Of a stretch of DNA of 64,000 bases, positions 23,309 through 36,029 are shown in pieces. The notes below the pieces were generated by a model, which had not been told where the DNA came from, made no database searches, and was given only the letters and a program-made list of their open reading frames with translations. Source of the stretch: Taenia hydatigena (taxonomy: Eukaryota; Platyhelminthes; Cestoda; Cyclophyllidea; Taeniidae); contig JADWOT020001416.1 of the NCBI GenBank assembly GCA_036345935.2, positions 85,404 through 149,403 on the forward strand, written 5' to 3'. The position numbers and the translations under genes are program-made. Each line of letters starts with the position of its first letter. Position 1 is the stretch's first letter.

Positions 23309-26300
23309 GCATTATTAAGTTCTAAGCAATGGATTCTTGCAAATCGGTTTTGTATATTCCTACTTGAACTGTATTTGCTTAATGAAGCATTATTTTAAGC
23401 TGTTGCATGGGCAACGGGTGATGAATGGACCTTTTCTGACCAGGACTCTCAGGAGTTTCCATCGGCTTACCTAAGCGTTGATTTCGTAAATAAAATGCCC
23501 ACAATAGACTGACAGGCGATAGTAGATAGTGGTGAAATGCGATAATTGTATGGTAGCGGAAACCCCACTGCTAGTCAGTTGATAAGGTGGATGAGCTACG
23601 TTAGACATGAGCAGATTAGACGTGTGCACTTGCTAAAAGTGGGGTAAACTATATCCTCTTGTAGTGATACTTTGAAGGGTTCAATTGCTGATGCTCTCAT
23701 CACTGTGGGCGTGCTAATGCTCGCGTATAGTGCGCAGAAATACCACAATCGCTCACCATGGCACACCTGACTCAATTTTTTCTATCACCTGTCAAGAAAC
23801 ACCTTGTAGTGCAATGCACGTATTGTTTTCTATTTTGTTGTGTTGCAGTGGAGAACGCCATGGGTGAGTTGCACTGCAGACGTCGTCACTTTCTTCACCC
23901 ACTGTTTGCAATTTTCCTTCCTCTCCCTACACACTAGTGGTAAGTGTTTTGCGTGGCTGCAGTTCAACTACTGAAGGTCTCTTTACGACTCAATGATGCG
24001 CCATCCCTTTGCCCTACATAATCTGTGGTTAAACTAACGCTGCACTCATGAGATCACATCGGCCGGCGTAAGGCACACTGGAAAAACAGAGAAGCTGTAA
24101 GTTAGGCAGCAACTAATTCAGCCTCCGCAGAACACATTGGCTGGGGAAGTCTATAACGGACCTATCAATGACCACTTTCGATTGCACCTTGCCGTTCGTC
24201 CCAGCCGTCGAGATCACATGCGGCGGCCATGCAAGACATTGTTTGTTCAAACCTGCGTTGTCATGTCATATCAAGCATTGGACTGAATGACTAGTCTTAA
24301 CGTATCATGCTCCTTCTCGAGATGCCTGTCTTAGACAAGTTCAAGGTGCACAGATTTAAAACTTTCAAGGCCGCATTTGCCACTTTTCCTTAGAAAGTAA
24401 ATGATCATGTTAGCACTCAACGAAGTGTCACTTGTCTATCCACTAACACAGGGAGAAGCAAAAGAGGACTGCATTATAGAGAAAGTGAAGCGGAGATGCA
24501 GAATGAATACTTGAGGCATTGCTCAAAGTTTAGTCATCCCACTTATTTTCATGGTAAATGCTGCAACACAAATGACATTTTTAAATACCAGTCTGTAGTC
24601 CCTTAAGTCGCCAATTGGTGAGCAAATAGTCTTCCACCAGACCGACGCCCTTATGGCATTGGTCAATGAGGTGAAGAGTGCGAAACTGTTAGTTTTTTGG
24701 ACTCATTGTGTGTCACTTGCTAACGCATGGCAGATGAACGGAGCGCACATGATCAATAGCTTCCACAAATGTGATTTGGACGTGGATGCAGATTGTGGTG
24801 AATTGCCTCATGATCATTAATCATGCCTATGAATTGATGAAGGCTTTTTGACATGATTGGCTTTCATCAGTTTAAAGTGCTACTCTATAAACTGGAAATA
24901 AGCATTCCGCTATATCCGTTGCACTGTTTATCCAAATTATATATTTTCGTAACTAAGTGATTTCTAGTTGTACTATTTTAACGCTCGTTTTACCGAAATG
25001 ATATAAGCTGAAATTCGGCCATGTAACTAGTCAAGATCGTTTCCTGTGGTAGAAAGGCAGTCAATAGAAAACTAGCAACCACTGCTGGATATGTATGAGA
25101 CCACAGGGTATGCTACTTTTCGATTCTTCAGAACCAAATTTAGACCCGTTCTTCCTGGAATTTTCAGTGATTTTAAAGTTGGCACCTCAAATGAGCAACT
25201 TTGCCTAACCTATGCCTTTGTATGGGCAGTCGTCAAATGTGCTACCACTTCCTCAAAGCTCAAACTTGGATAAAATTGAACTGTTATACGCCCTCTTCCA
25301 TAGAATGGTAATCATGTCTACAGCAGTCATGACTTTTTCAAATCATGTTGGCTTGTATGTGGGACACCTGCTTTGTGGTGTCTTCGTCGTCTGATTGTTT
25401 TGTTTGTGAACCTGGCAGGCCTCAACTTCGCACATACAAATGCAATTTTCTGATTGCTATGACATTGACAAGTCGACTTGTAGCATGGCTAGTGTAGTGT
25501 GCTACTGTTTCATCCACCTTTTACTATCTCGTCTTTCTTCTCCTAGGTTAGTCTGCATGTATCCTGAAGGAGTGAATTACCTTCCTCCGTAAAATGCTCA
25601 TCATGGATAACGCAGTGAATTTTGCTTTTGTTATTTGCTTTATGCAACAAAATCTCAGTAGTTTTAAGCCCATTACCAATCATTGGTATTCTCTACAGCA
25701 TTGTGGGTGGTCCTAATTTCAGTAAAGGGTTTAATTTATCCGATTTCAGCTGTTGTTACCTGAAGTTGACAAAGACGTCAGATCTATTTTACGCTACTCT
25801 TTGGCAGATAGCCTTTTGAAGGTATTCGAGCTCTAGCAAACTATCAAACAGCATTGTATGACGAAGGCACCTGGTGCGGTTGCATCATTAATCAAAGTTG
25901 AACCATCTGCCATTCACGAATGAAGCCTTACGCCTGTTAAAACTAATCAAAGCGCCACGTAGACAAGCTGTGTACACACTGTAGGCAAAAATAGCCGCTA
26001 CAAATCCTCAAAACCGTGGTTTAAATAGGACGTCTAAGAACGTTGAAATATGCTTACGTCAAAAGTGTTTGTTGCGCATCAGACTGTTCCCGCTCATATA
26101 AACCAGTGAATCAGTCTGACCGACTACTCTCATGGGATCGTAAAAGTTGACATGGTACGCATGTGCCATAGCGAATCAGTGACTATGGTGTTGCAGTTTC
26201 ACATTTACCACTGGTTCTCTTTCATCAAACGGCAGATATGATATCTTCGCCTTGTCTTATTTTTAGATAGAGAGGACTGAAACGGTTGGGGTTTTATGGT

Positions 26301-27309
26301 GAACGAAATAAAAATCATAAGGAATGAGCTATAGAGGCACTAGAATTAAAGTTAGACACGCAAGCAATTTGGAAGTTTGTGAGGCCGCAGAGATGTGCAG
26401 GCAAATAGAGCAGTTGCACACCCTCTCTAGCTTCGGTGTGGATGAATAGAATGCACCCATTACCAATGCGAGAGACTCTGGCATAGAAAAGGAAGGCATT
26501 AAAGCAGACAATGCATAAAAGTGGTTACCAAAAGAAGGCGTTTTCCAGGGTTCTGTCGACACAATTTTGCGTGGATTCTTGATTCGCCTGCGGCCTGTGT
26601 TTTGTTGAGAAATGATGACTCATGTCATGATGTACAGTTGATCTGTTGGTCGAATCCTACTGCGGTTAAATGTGCAAAAATCGATTCAATAACTTTAATG
26701 ATGTCAGAACACGTCTCAAGCTAGCAAAAGGATTAAAGCCTTTCTAACCTCGACCACACGTATCGTTTATTGCAATGGCAGTGGCTTGCAGCAGTATGGG
26801 AGTTGGACAACAAATTGCAATGGCATGGTTAATACAGCAGTCGAGTCGTAAAAACCGTGATACCACGAAACGGAAAGATGATCTCCCGTGCCTTCACTCG
26901 TTCTCTTTTGACAATAAAAGCAATTTGAATGCATCAGTATGCGACCGTAATCAGCCCTGAATCTAGAGTAGACCGAACTGAGGAGTACTGTCTTGTGTGT
27001 TGGAAAGTGGAAGGCATGTAGTGAGGAGCCCTACCACAACGTTTAGTAGGATGGAAACGAGGTCCATGCCAAACGCAACACACCACCTGTAGACGAGCCT
27101 CATAAATAAAGGGTAGACAAAGATGTGTCTAAGACACCAAGGTCCACTAATGATGGCCCGCAGCTTTAATCGAAAGAATTTATAAAAAAGCTCTCATTGC
27201 ACTTCTTACACCTGCGTGAATGTGTACACAAACATCGTTACGGGTTTCGCTTTCCATGCGCCTGGCAATCAAATGAAACCCATTCAGTTGTGCCTTGTGT
27301 GACAGCTCT
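23309..27309. other. no supported gene
   Basis: Only short unconnected frames are visible. A small splice-flanked piece at about 23851-23863 might be a further tail exon of the cyclase, but nothing confirms it. No repeat copy was recognised. Confidence 0.5.
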
Positions 27310-27810
27310 GATGCGTACTGAACTTTGGTGCACCACAACAAACTAGGGTGGGCATGTAGGGCAGTTGATAATGAAGTAGTGGATGCAATCGGTAGTAAAA
27401 AGTTGTATAATTAGTTATACGATAGATGCAAGCTAGGTCATGGCTATAGATGTTAGAGATTTAGATCGAATGATAGATTGATGGTCACTCACCCTCTTCT
27501 GCAAAGAGCAAAAGTGGCAGGGGCTGAGGTAGCCAACCACTAGCTCCCCCATTTTCCTTGAAATTCGGTGTTCTACAATAAGTTGTGGTAAGCATGAATG
27601 GTAGTTAATAATAAATAAGATGAATCGTAAGAAAAGAAATTGTAGGTCCAGTTCAGGGTAGACGCAAGCTAAGGTGTGACTGCAGATATTGGAGAATGAG
27701 ATTGAATGATGGCTTGATGGTCACTCACTCTCCTGCGAAGAACAGAAGTGGCAAAGGCTGCAGCGGCCAGTTACTAACTCTTCTCGATTTTTCCCTCAGA
27801 ATTAGCATTA
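27310..27810. repeat. tandem duplication, two diverged units of about 236-240 bp
   Basis: The second unit (from about 27550) repeats the first with many changes. Landmarks recur in order: GCATG at 27352 and 27592, a purine-rich TGATAATGAAG/TTAATAATAAATAAG stretch, GACGCAAGCTA/GATGCAAGCTA, and GATGGTCACTCAC at 27480 and 27716. The spacing of landmarks is 236-240 nt. It has no coding content I can see. Confidence 0.8.
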
Positions 27811-29229
27811 GTTTGTTTACCACTTATGCAGGCCGAAACCTCTGTGGTACCCAGGGGCATCATCTAAGCCTCTACGCTGCTGGACATTTTGAAGGCATGC
27901 TGGGGTGTTGCGAATCAGTCGTTCTTGTGATGATAGTTCCATTGAAGACTTAGCAAAGCCTCAACAGCTGCAGTAGTAGTAAAAAGATCGTAAACAAGGG
28001 GCTGCTGTAGGTAGCAATGGAACAAAATACAGCTGCTGTGCGGAGATTCACCCATTACTTTCAAAGTAGCTTACACCCCTATTTTTGCAAGGACTATGGA
28101 AATCGACGGCTTAAATTGAACTGGCAATTCACTGGGCCTCAGCCGCTGTCACAGAAAATGAAGTGAAGGCACTGCATCCCACTAGCCTTGAGAAAGTGAA
28201 GTGCGAATATTTGGCCAGCCCCTCTTGACTGCAGTCGGGTGTCTGTGTGACGTATTTCGCACCCAAATGTCAGCTTCTTCTTGGTGATCAGTTTTAATGC
28301 TAATTTAGATACAGCCCTTAACCTTGATTTTGTAGTAGTAGTATTAGTAATATTTCTACCCATCTGAGTGTCTATTTCCTTTATCGCTCCCTTGGCCTAC
28401 CGGTTCTTCAGCCTCCACTCACTGTGACATTCATATTCCCACAGAAGAGAAGTGTGATGCGATAAAGACGGTGGCCGACTCTCTGTCGGTGAATTAACAC
28501 AGCAATTCTATCTTTAATCTGTTGCAGTACCATCAATGCAATTGTTAAACTGGAGGTAATCGACACCTCTGCATCTTCTTGCCACAGGATTGCACTCGGC
28601 GCATACTCAGGTAATGATCCCTGCATAAAAGTGCACAATCGTTGTTTCCCTCATAGCGACTTTCCTTATCTCAATTATTTCCACCTTTTGCAAAGCAGCT
28701 GTTTCCTTGCTTCCATATTGTTTCAAGCGGCGCGGATGCATGCCACCGTCAAAGAGTGGTCGGCCAAGCCTGTTAATTAAGCACTAATTTTTCGCAATGC
28801 ACATGAAAACGACGACGCTACTGTTAATTATTTTGTCGCCAGTGTTACCCTCATGGTGCTTGCTGTTTGCGTTGACTTTGCTGATATGGATCGGCCTTAT
28901 AGAGGGTTAGTGCAATTAAAGTCAGCAAAAGTTCGTTTCCTTACTAGTCAATCTGGCTTCTATCGGTTTACTGCATAGTGGCAGCACCGATGGCACCTAA
29001 TAAACGACGTCCTTAAAATTAAATGAGCACTACACTCACTGCGCTAATAAGAAACACACTTGCAATTAAATGTCTTACGCAAAGACGAACCGAGTCGGTA
29101 GTGGGGTTCACTTTTGGTTCGTTATCATTTTCATTTTTCTTACTGCAGAATCCAACCAAGCTAAAGTTGATGTCATATAATCTTTACGACTTGACGCGTC
29201 ATAGTTCAGCTGTCGAGGGTGTTACTTCC
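27811..29229. other. no supported gene
   Basis: Short frames only. No motif, repeat or RNA gene was recognised. Confidence 0.5.
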
Positions 29230-29815
29230 TGGTTTACAATCTGCACATTGTGAACTTGGTTATCAGACACGAGAACATCATCTAAGATCGTGGATAATCT
29301 CATCAATAAAAATTCGACCATCCATTTGCGGTACCATAGAGAATGGGACTTACAAATACGAGCACAATTCATACAGCGCCCGTTTTGGCACCTAGATGAT
29401 CTGATGGGATGGAAATAACAACAAGGTCCGAAGTGGGATGTCCGGCTCTTTTGTTGACTTGCACTAGTTAAAAGCTATAGACGTTAAAAGGCTCTCAATT
29501 CCTCTGGGAATTTTTTAAGGAATTTTCCGTGAACAAAGTTGTCAGAAACATCCAGATATCATAGTGATTGGAAGTCCTTTTTTGTCCCGATGGTGGTTAG
29601 AAAAAATGGATTTCGTCTCCAATGTCACTTGCCATCTTTTCACTGCAGTTATAACTTCAAGCTAAATCGTATTTTTAGCAGGTTGGTGTGAATCAAGCAG
29701 AATTATAGAAAGAAACCATCAACTCAAGCAAATCAAGTTTCTGGAGTGATTTACAGTTAAGCGAAAAATTCTGTCGTTGATACAATGTAGCCATTTGTTT
29801 ACATGCACCTAGTTG
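29230..29815. repeat. dispersed repeat family B, copy 1
   Basis: It is collinear with 36030-36635. Shared blocks include CAGACACGAGA/CGGACACGAGA, CATCCAGATATCATAG/TTCAGATATCATAG, TCCCGATGGTG, CTCCAATGTCACTT, AGCAGGTTGG and TTTACATGCA near the right end. It is diverged by perhaps 30 percent. I see no terminal repeats or protein. Confidence 0.85.
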
Positions 29816-32800
29816 CTTCATCATCAGGGCGCACATGACACTGCTGCATCTGATCCGCGAGAACCACACAACTTCGGAGATATTGCACCTGTCGAACTAA
29901 TGCACAATTCTAGTGAGTGTCGACTCGGTTTCCATTCATCATTGCTACTAGCAAAGTTTAGGTAGAATTTCATACACGATGAAAAGGTTGGGAGCACCTT
30001 TCACTCCTCTCCTCCTTGTCCTTCCCGAAGGTGTTTGAAATGCTCAACTTCTTAGTTTGATTTGCTTTCCAGTCCTCACGGGTCCTCACCTCAGCTCAGT
30101 GTGAACATGTCACAAAATAATTCGCTTTACCAACTATCCAGCCAGATGACTTGATTGGCGCCTTTATAAGTGCTCCCTTGGCTGAAAGCTTAATCCTCGC
30201 ATCATTACTACCATTGGCTGCTTGATGTAGAGCTACTACGCGATGTATTATCGCGCCAATTACCAACGTAAGTCCCATCACAGTGACAGCAGCGGAGGCA
30301 CGAATAAGATAAAAACCCTTTAATTTAAGAAGCGCTGCCATGTATCATGCATGTGAGGCTGTATTTCTTGCATTTCATCGGTATTGGAAAGAGCACAGCA
30401 CTTCATCCACGAAGAACAAGGATAAAATGAAACAACTGGGAGAACAATCTTAAATAGGTCAATATTAATAGTGACCTATGTTGCATATATTAAATAAATT
30501 TTTCATTTCAGGCTCCTTTAGCAAAGCTTGCTTTAATCGCAATCACTACTTTGTGGTCCATAAAGCACCAGTGTACTTTATGGCAACATGAAAGATGGAA
30601 ACCGCCCCTTTACTTAAAAGCAAAACTACTAATCTGGACATGCCCTAAAATCCACCTTATCAACTATCAAAGTTGAGCCCAATTCAAGTGCGCTGCATGG
30701 CACACGAGTACCGAAAGCTTAAAAATGCGACGCGTTGAGCAAGGTAGGTTCGTCTTTATAAAAAGAAAATCTCAGCACCTGTGAGCTCATTTTGACTTAG
30801 CAAGGAGCATAGCTAGTCTGAAAGCTGATGATATCTGAACCATTTTACATCCAGTTCAAAAGGAATAACCACCTCTCGTTTGCCTTCGGGTCCTCAAAAT
30901 AGGCAGATGCTGCGAAGAAAGCATCGGAAAATGGAAGTGAAGTGTTGAAAACAACTCGTTTTGTATATAGGCATAAAATAGTCCTTGGGAATGACTTCAA
31001 TCCTAAATATTATGGCTAAAATGAATTTACATCACGAAATTCTTGAAAGGTCTGCAGAACCCATTTCCAGATCATGTTTAACTTGACACCACTACTTACG
31101 CATATTTATGTAGTAAATATTCACAAAACCAATTGCTGATTTGTAAACTGTATACAAAAATAGGAAGTGTACTTGTTATTAAGATACAGACCAAATAAAT
31201 GCAAAGTAGAAAATATTTTCCTATTGCAGGTCCGACCACTTTTTAAGGATAAAATATGAGCAAACATCTTAATCCCAAAACCGGTAAATTTAGTCTTCAG
31301 AAATGGACTAAGTATAGGAATGTATCTGTAAATGCACACGAATGACCCACAAGCGCAAACATGCACCTTGACTTACCCATGCTGCGCCACTTTGCTGACC
31401 GGATTTCATGCATCAACCTTCCTTTGCATGGATCTGACAAATATGTAAGCGATTGTCACCACAGCCTATTAGCTACTTCACACTTCGCCGCTTAAGGCTA
31501 TTCATCATACTTTAGAACTCGGATAGATGGGCAAATACTGTCTCACTTGACAAACTGCCCGACAAAACAGTCTGCCTTCTCAAACTGCCTAGGAATTGGT
31601 CACTAATAATTTAGCGAAATTCAAGAGCCCTACGCTCAAGAACTGCAAGGCGTGCGCACACTGTGCTGATCCCCAAATGTCCATTGCACCCCACATGTGC
31701 TATGCAATGCATCTACATTTAGTTGTACCATCAGCCAAGCGCCCAACACATAACCGAACAACATGGTAAAAATGCAGCCGAGATAGCATTTTGGTGGCCT
31801 CAAAATGCTGATTACATAGGTTGATTTAACGAAGCCAGCTAAGTCATAATTCGCCGCGGCTTAAGCACAGTATAGTGAGTTATGCCTTTTTGATTCTATC
31901 CTCATTTTGTAGATGCAAACGTTTGAAAGTGAGCAAACTGAACGCATACACTTCGGCACGTGAATAATTGAGGCAATAAAGGCAGTTGACGAAAGTGTCT
32001 GAATGAGTTAGTCCACATTCACTGGTCTGTGCCTGTCGTACATGCGGCACACCCGATTTTAAACGACAAGGGATTAGCCTTTCCATCCTTGGCATTCATA
32101 CTCCTAGAACTAATAAAGTGAATAGATGGAGCCAAAATTTATTCGCAGTTCATTAAACTCAGAGCAAAACCAGAGTTTGATTTTCTCACATCAAAAACCG
32201 ATGAAAACTGCCCTGCAAAGAGATTTGCGTTCACTTGTTGTCTCACGTCTAAATAAAGCAATCAAGCTGCCATCTAAAAAATCCCATCATAACTACAAAG
32301 GTGAGTTAAAATCGGCTAACGAGTTTCGATGAAGTCAACCCAGCGAAAGTATCTATACACTTAGTTGGACGAAGCTAATATGTCGCCGTATTGTTTAGCA
32401 AGTTTAAACCAACCAGATTTATTAAGATCTGCAGATAGATCCCACTTATTTGTACGATTACTATCCAGCATTCAAAGTATTTAAGGGAGCAATTTCTTCC
32501 ATCAGCACTTGCCAGCCTTTTCTAGCATCATCAGCGTGAATGCAGTAGCATGGTCATCATACTGTTGCTCTACAATTTGACCAATTGAAATAGACTGGAA
32601 TTGGGGTATTTTGAGACTTTTGCCAGCGACTTTCAGCTGTGCTCTCCTTACATGAAACAAGGTCTAGTTGAGCTTTTACGCTTTAATTGCTTCTTTTTCT
32701 AGCTTAGGCGCTTAAAACACTAACATGGACAACCTGTAATAGTTTTTCCGTACTTTAGTGATTAGATTCGGTTTTCTCAAGCCCTACCCAGCATTCTCCA

Positions 32801-33473
32801 GCGATCTCTCTAAAATTGCACATACTATTGTTGCGAAGGTAAACACGGGTCAGGTAGACGCTAAAAAATCGTGTTCTGTCAAGTCTGATTAGTCAGTTCA
32901 TGCGTTTTTATCCCACTATGCAATTTTCTGTCATTCAGTAAAATTGTCACTGTTCACATAGAGTTCCACAGACAGCATAAAATTGATTAACAGACCTCCT
33001 CAAGACGACAATATCCTCTGATAAATCAAATGAAAGCTGTTACCTTTCTTCCAACGACAAGAAGCTAGCCATTCAAGGCTGTTCCTCCTTTACCTGCTGA
33101 GGTGGAGACTTTGTCATGAAATTTAAAATGCTTCCACCTGCGCCATTTAATAGAGGGAAAGCTGTGCTTACGATGCTGAAAGGGCGCTTTGACCTGATTT
33201 TTTCGTGACTGTGACCTAAAGTCTATCTTTAGTTAGCAAAAAAGTGGGGTCCAGTGGAGCTGTGTCCAATGCCACCTTCATTAGGAGTCCAAATTTTAAG
33301 ATCGTGACGCTGTTATCTGATGAGCAGTTCAGTCATGTCGCAGTTATTTACCAATCACGAATCGCGATTGTATGAGTTAGTGCAAAAGCCGTAGACAGGA
33401 GGAACGAAACAGTTTATACATCTTTGTCAAAATGTATTGGGTGAGATGTGAAAGAACCGCTTGTGAAATGACG
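29816..33473. other. no supported gene
   Basis: No gene with motif support. A small inverted repeat ATAGGTCA ... TGACCTAT (30454-30461 and 30472-30479, 10-nt spacer) is present. A minus-strand frame at 30096-30341 has a hydrophobic stretch but no splice or motif support. Confidence 0.5.
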
Positions 33474-33550
33474 GCTGACTACGTAGCCTACTGGATAGGA
33501 CGTCTGACTGCGGATCAGAAAACTGCACGTTGGAGTACTGCCGGAGACGC
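33474..33550 (+). repeat. degenerate tRNA-Arg-like sequence (tRNA pseudogene or SINE head)
   Basis: It has an A-box-like TAGCCTACTGGATA and a perfect five-pair anticodon stem TCTGA/TCAGA around the loop CTGCGGA (anticodon position GCG). A B-box-like GTTGGAGTAC has lost the expected C of T-T-C. The T stem and acceptor stem do not pair well, so it is not a functional tRNA. The closest class by eye is tRNA-Arg. Confidence 0.75.
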
Positions 33551-33584
33551 ATAACCTTTTGTCTCCCCGCTGCTTGTAGTATCA

Positions 33585-33770
33585 CCATGTCTGTCTAATA
33601 ACAAATTGCAGCCAAAAGGGTGAACGAGCTGCCTACTTTAACGCTAGAGGGAGGAGCAGTAGATCTGACTAACGTTGGGAGATAAAATGCCATCATGCCT
33701 GGTGAGAGGCTAGAGCCCTCGACATCCACTTTATCAGGTCGATGCTCTAACCTACCGACACCATCACCAT
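33585..33770 (-). repeat. tRNA-derived SINE-like element
   Basis: Read on the minus strand it opens with a tRNA-like head: A box TAGGTTAGAGCATC (33757-33741), anticodon-loop-like CTGATAA (33737-33731) and B-box-like GGCTCTAGCCTC (within 33720-33704). A tRNA-unrelated body of roughly 110 nt follows. This arrangement is that of a tRNA-derived SINE. The stems are degenerate. Confidence 0.6.
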
Positions 33771-33939
33771 CATACTCACCCCTTATACTCACTTCTCATG
33801 TCCCCTCACTTTGCGACTCCTACCCACTTTATTCACTCCTGTTGTCAACCTCTCTACTTCGACCAGATGCTATGCTTCGCTATAGTTGAAGTGTGATCAG
33901 TGGAGTTGCGTAATGCAGTGGTGGAAAAAAAAGCACTAG

Positions 33940-34000
33940 GAGAATTATGTATAGCTGTTTCCGTAGCTCGGAGGTTAGAGCAGTTTTGAACCTAGGTGAG
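33940..34000 (+). repeat. third tRNA-like head (A box only)
   Basis: GTAGCTCGGAGGTTAGAGC (33963-33981) is nearly a consensus A box with D loop. No good B box follows at the expected distance. It is probably a further decayed tRNA-derived element. Confidence 0.45.
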
Positions 34001-36029
34001 TTTCGCCTACCTCATCATCTCGGCTCTACCATGTCATGCTTCCTTTACAGCTGTCCGCTCTAGCGTCGTGCACTCGCACCACATCAAAACTGATGGTGCG
34101 AATGCGTGAGTGGATGGGTGAGCAGCTTATTTAATGCTATTCTGTTTCTCTGCAAACATTAGGTGCATAAGGAAGTTGACATTTAGAGCTTCCAGGTAAA
34201 ATAAGGTCTAAGCCGTGCATTTGGGGTTCTAAAGCATTCTTATTCCGAACAGTTTCAGAAAGTCACAACACTGCTACATCGCCTGTCTGAATACGCATTT
34301 TAACTGATAAGCGGTGAGTAAATCATGAATACTTTGGTGAAAAGAATGACGTCATCAACTGAGGAGAAAGCGTGATTATTGCACTCAATCCAAAGGCCTG
34401 AAGACTGGGGTTAAAATAGAAACACCAGCCTTATAACCCTGACAGATGAGATTGTATATCTCTTCTCTTCCACGAATCCTTCACTTGACCATGGTCCATC
34501 CAAACCATATAGCACATGGTCTAAAAATTATACAGCGCATCAAATTTTAGCATTTACGGGGCTATATCTCCGCATTCTAGGGTCGGTATTCCTAATTGGG
34601 TTGCAGGAACCAAGCCTAAAGCACATCCCAGCGAGGATTGTGCGAAGTAAAATTAACTTACTCGTAGATTAGGCGCGGTAGCCACGTCTGAGACATGTGA
34701 GCTCATGCGGTAACTGTGCAATTGCTGTTTGCACCCGAATATGCAAAAGACTGAGTGACATGAAATGGGACATATTGAAATGAAGTTGAAACTTCGCATA
34801 TAGTAAAACGAAGGATGCTCTTCGAAATGAACTTGGATATGCAAAGGTGTTGAAAATGGCTGCAATAATTAATGTCTGATAAAGTGCAAGAGATTATGAA
34901 ATGGCTAGTTGCACTTCCATATGGAAGTGCAAAGGATCCGCCCAATTGAATTGTGCATTCATAATTGTACCACCTGCAACATTTCTTCAAATGTCAGATT
35001 CGACTGGTAATATAATCCACACGTTCTTTAGTACAGCAGTATATCCCAGGCAAGTAGGCTGCGAGCACAATTGCTTCTTATTTGCTGAAGACCTACTGAC
35101 AAACAAAACCTTTGTAGCTTCAAGTTGGTAGATACGTTTCTCATGCCACCTCGCATGAAAGATGAAGCTACGTGAAAAACCGAAATGTATAAATCCGTAT
35201 AAACAATATGGCTGATTCGTGAATAGAAAGCGTCCATAGAAATCGGACTGCTTATAGTCACATCGAATAGCTTTGAAGGCACTCTGGATTGATGTCGGAT
35301 GGTTGTGAGTAATGTAACTGGCAGAGACGTTTGTCCACCTGGGTTCCCCTATAAATGTGTCGCATTATGGGAGTAAGGAATTGACCTGTGGAAAGAATTT
35401 ACCTCCATCCTGCATTAGCCGAGCAGAGATTAACCGGATTTGGGGCGCTAAAGCAGTCACTTATCTTCTAAGCTATTTTAGGCGGTAAGTCAGTAATTTT
35501 ACGTTGTAATCAATTTCATGCCCAAATTGTTGGCAATGCATGCGATCACTAGTAATATGACAACAGGCCAAAACAAATGTAATGAAAGCTGAATATTTGC
35601 ACAAACAGAAAAACAAAGCATAAGGAAAAATCATGTAAATGCTTCTGGCGCCTGCTATTGCCAGAGTAAGTCAGCGTAATTGGTTGCGTGATCAAGGTGC
35701 GGAGGTTTAAACAATTGATGTCAAAGAGGCGTTAACGGATTGCTGCGAAGTCGCAAAATCACCATGATTACCTGATTTGTCGTTGCTTACCCATTACAAA
35801 TGCGATGAACTGAAATAAGATCTCAAGATCCATTATGCGCAGCAAAAGCCTAATGCAGCAATTGCATCCATGCCATTGTCTGTTTGCTGCTAAAGGGTAA
35901 CTACATGATCTGATAGAAACCGTTCCTTAGATGCCGTTTTCCTGGAAAAGTTTGGCTCATTCGTCGGTCAAGTCTTCGAAGAGTGAATTAAATATTGCCA
36001 TGTGGTTTGATTGCATACAGCTTCAGTAT
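34001..36029. other. no supported gene; contains a perfect palindrome
   Basis: No coding region is supported. The notable object is the 24-bp perfect palindrome listed separately. Confidence 0.5.
34909..34932. repeat. perfect 24-bp palindrome, no spacer
   Basis: TTGCACTTCCAT is followed directly by its exact reverse complement. The symmetry stops at the next base on both sides. It lies in non-coding DNA. Confidence 0.9.

Noticed and set aside
26638..26660. B-box-like GGTCGAATCC
   Set aside because: No A box at a suitable distance and no foldable tRNA shape.
30096..30341. Minus-strand frame with a hydrophobic segment
   Set aside because: Too short and without splice or homology support.
33510..33512. 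Functional tRNA-Arg gene
   Set aside because: The anticodon stem is perfect, but T stem, acceptor stem and B box are degenerate, so only a tRNA-derived relic is claimed.
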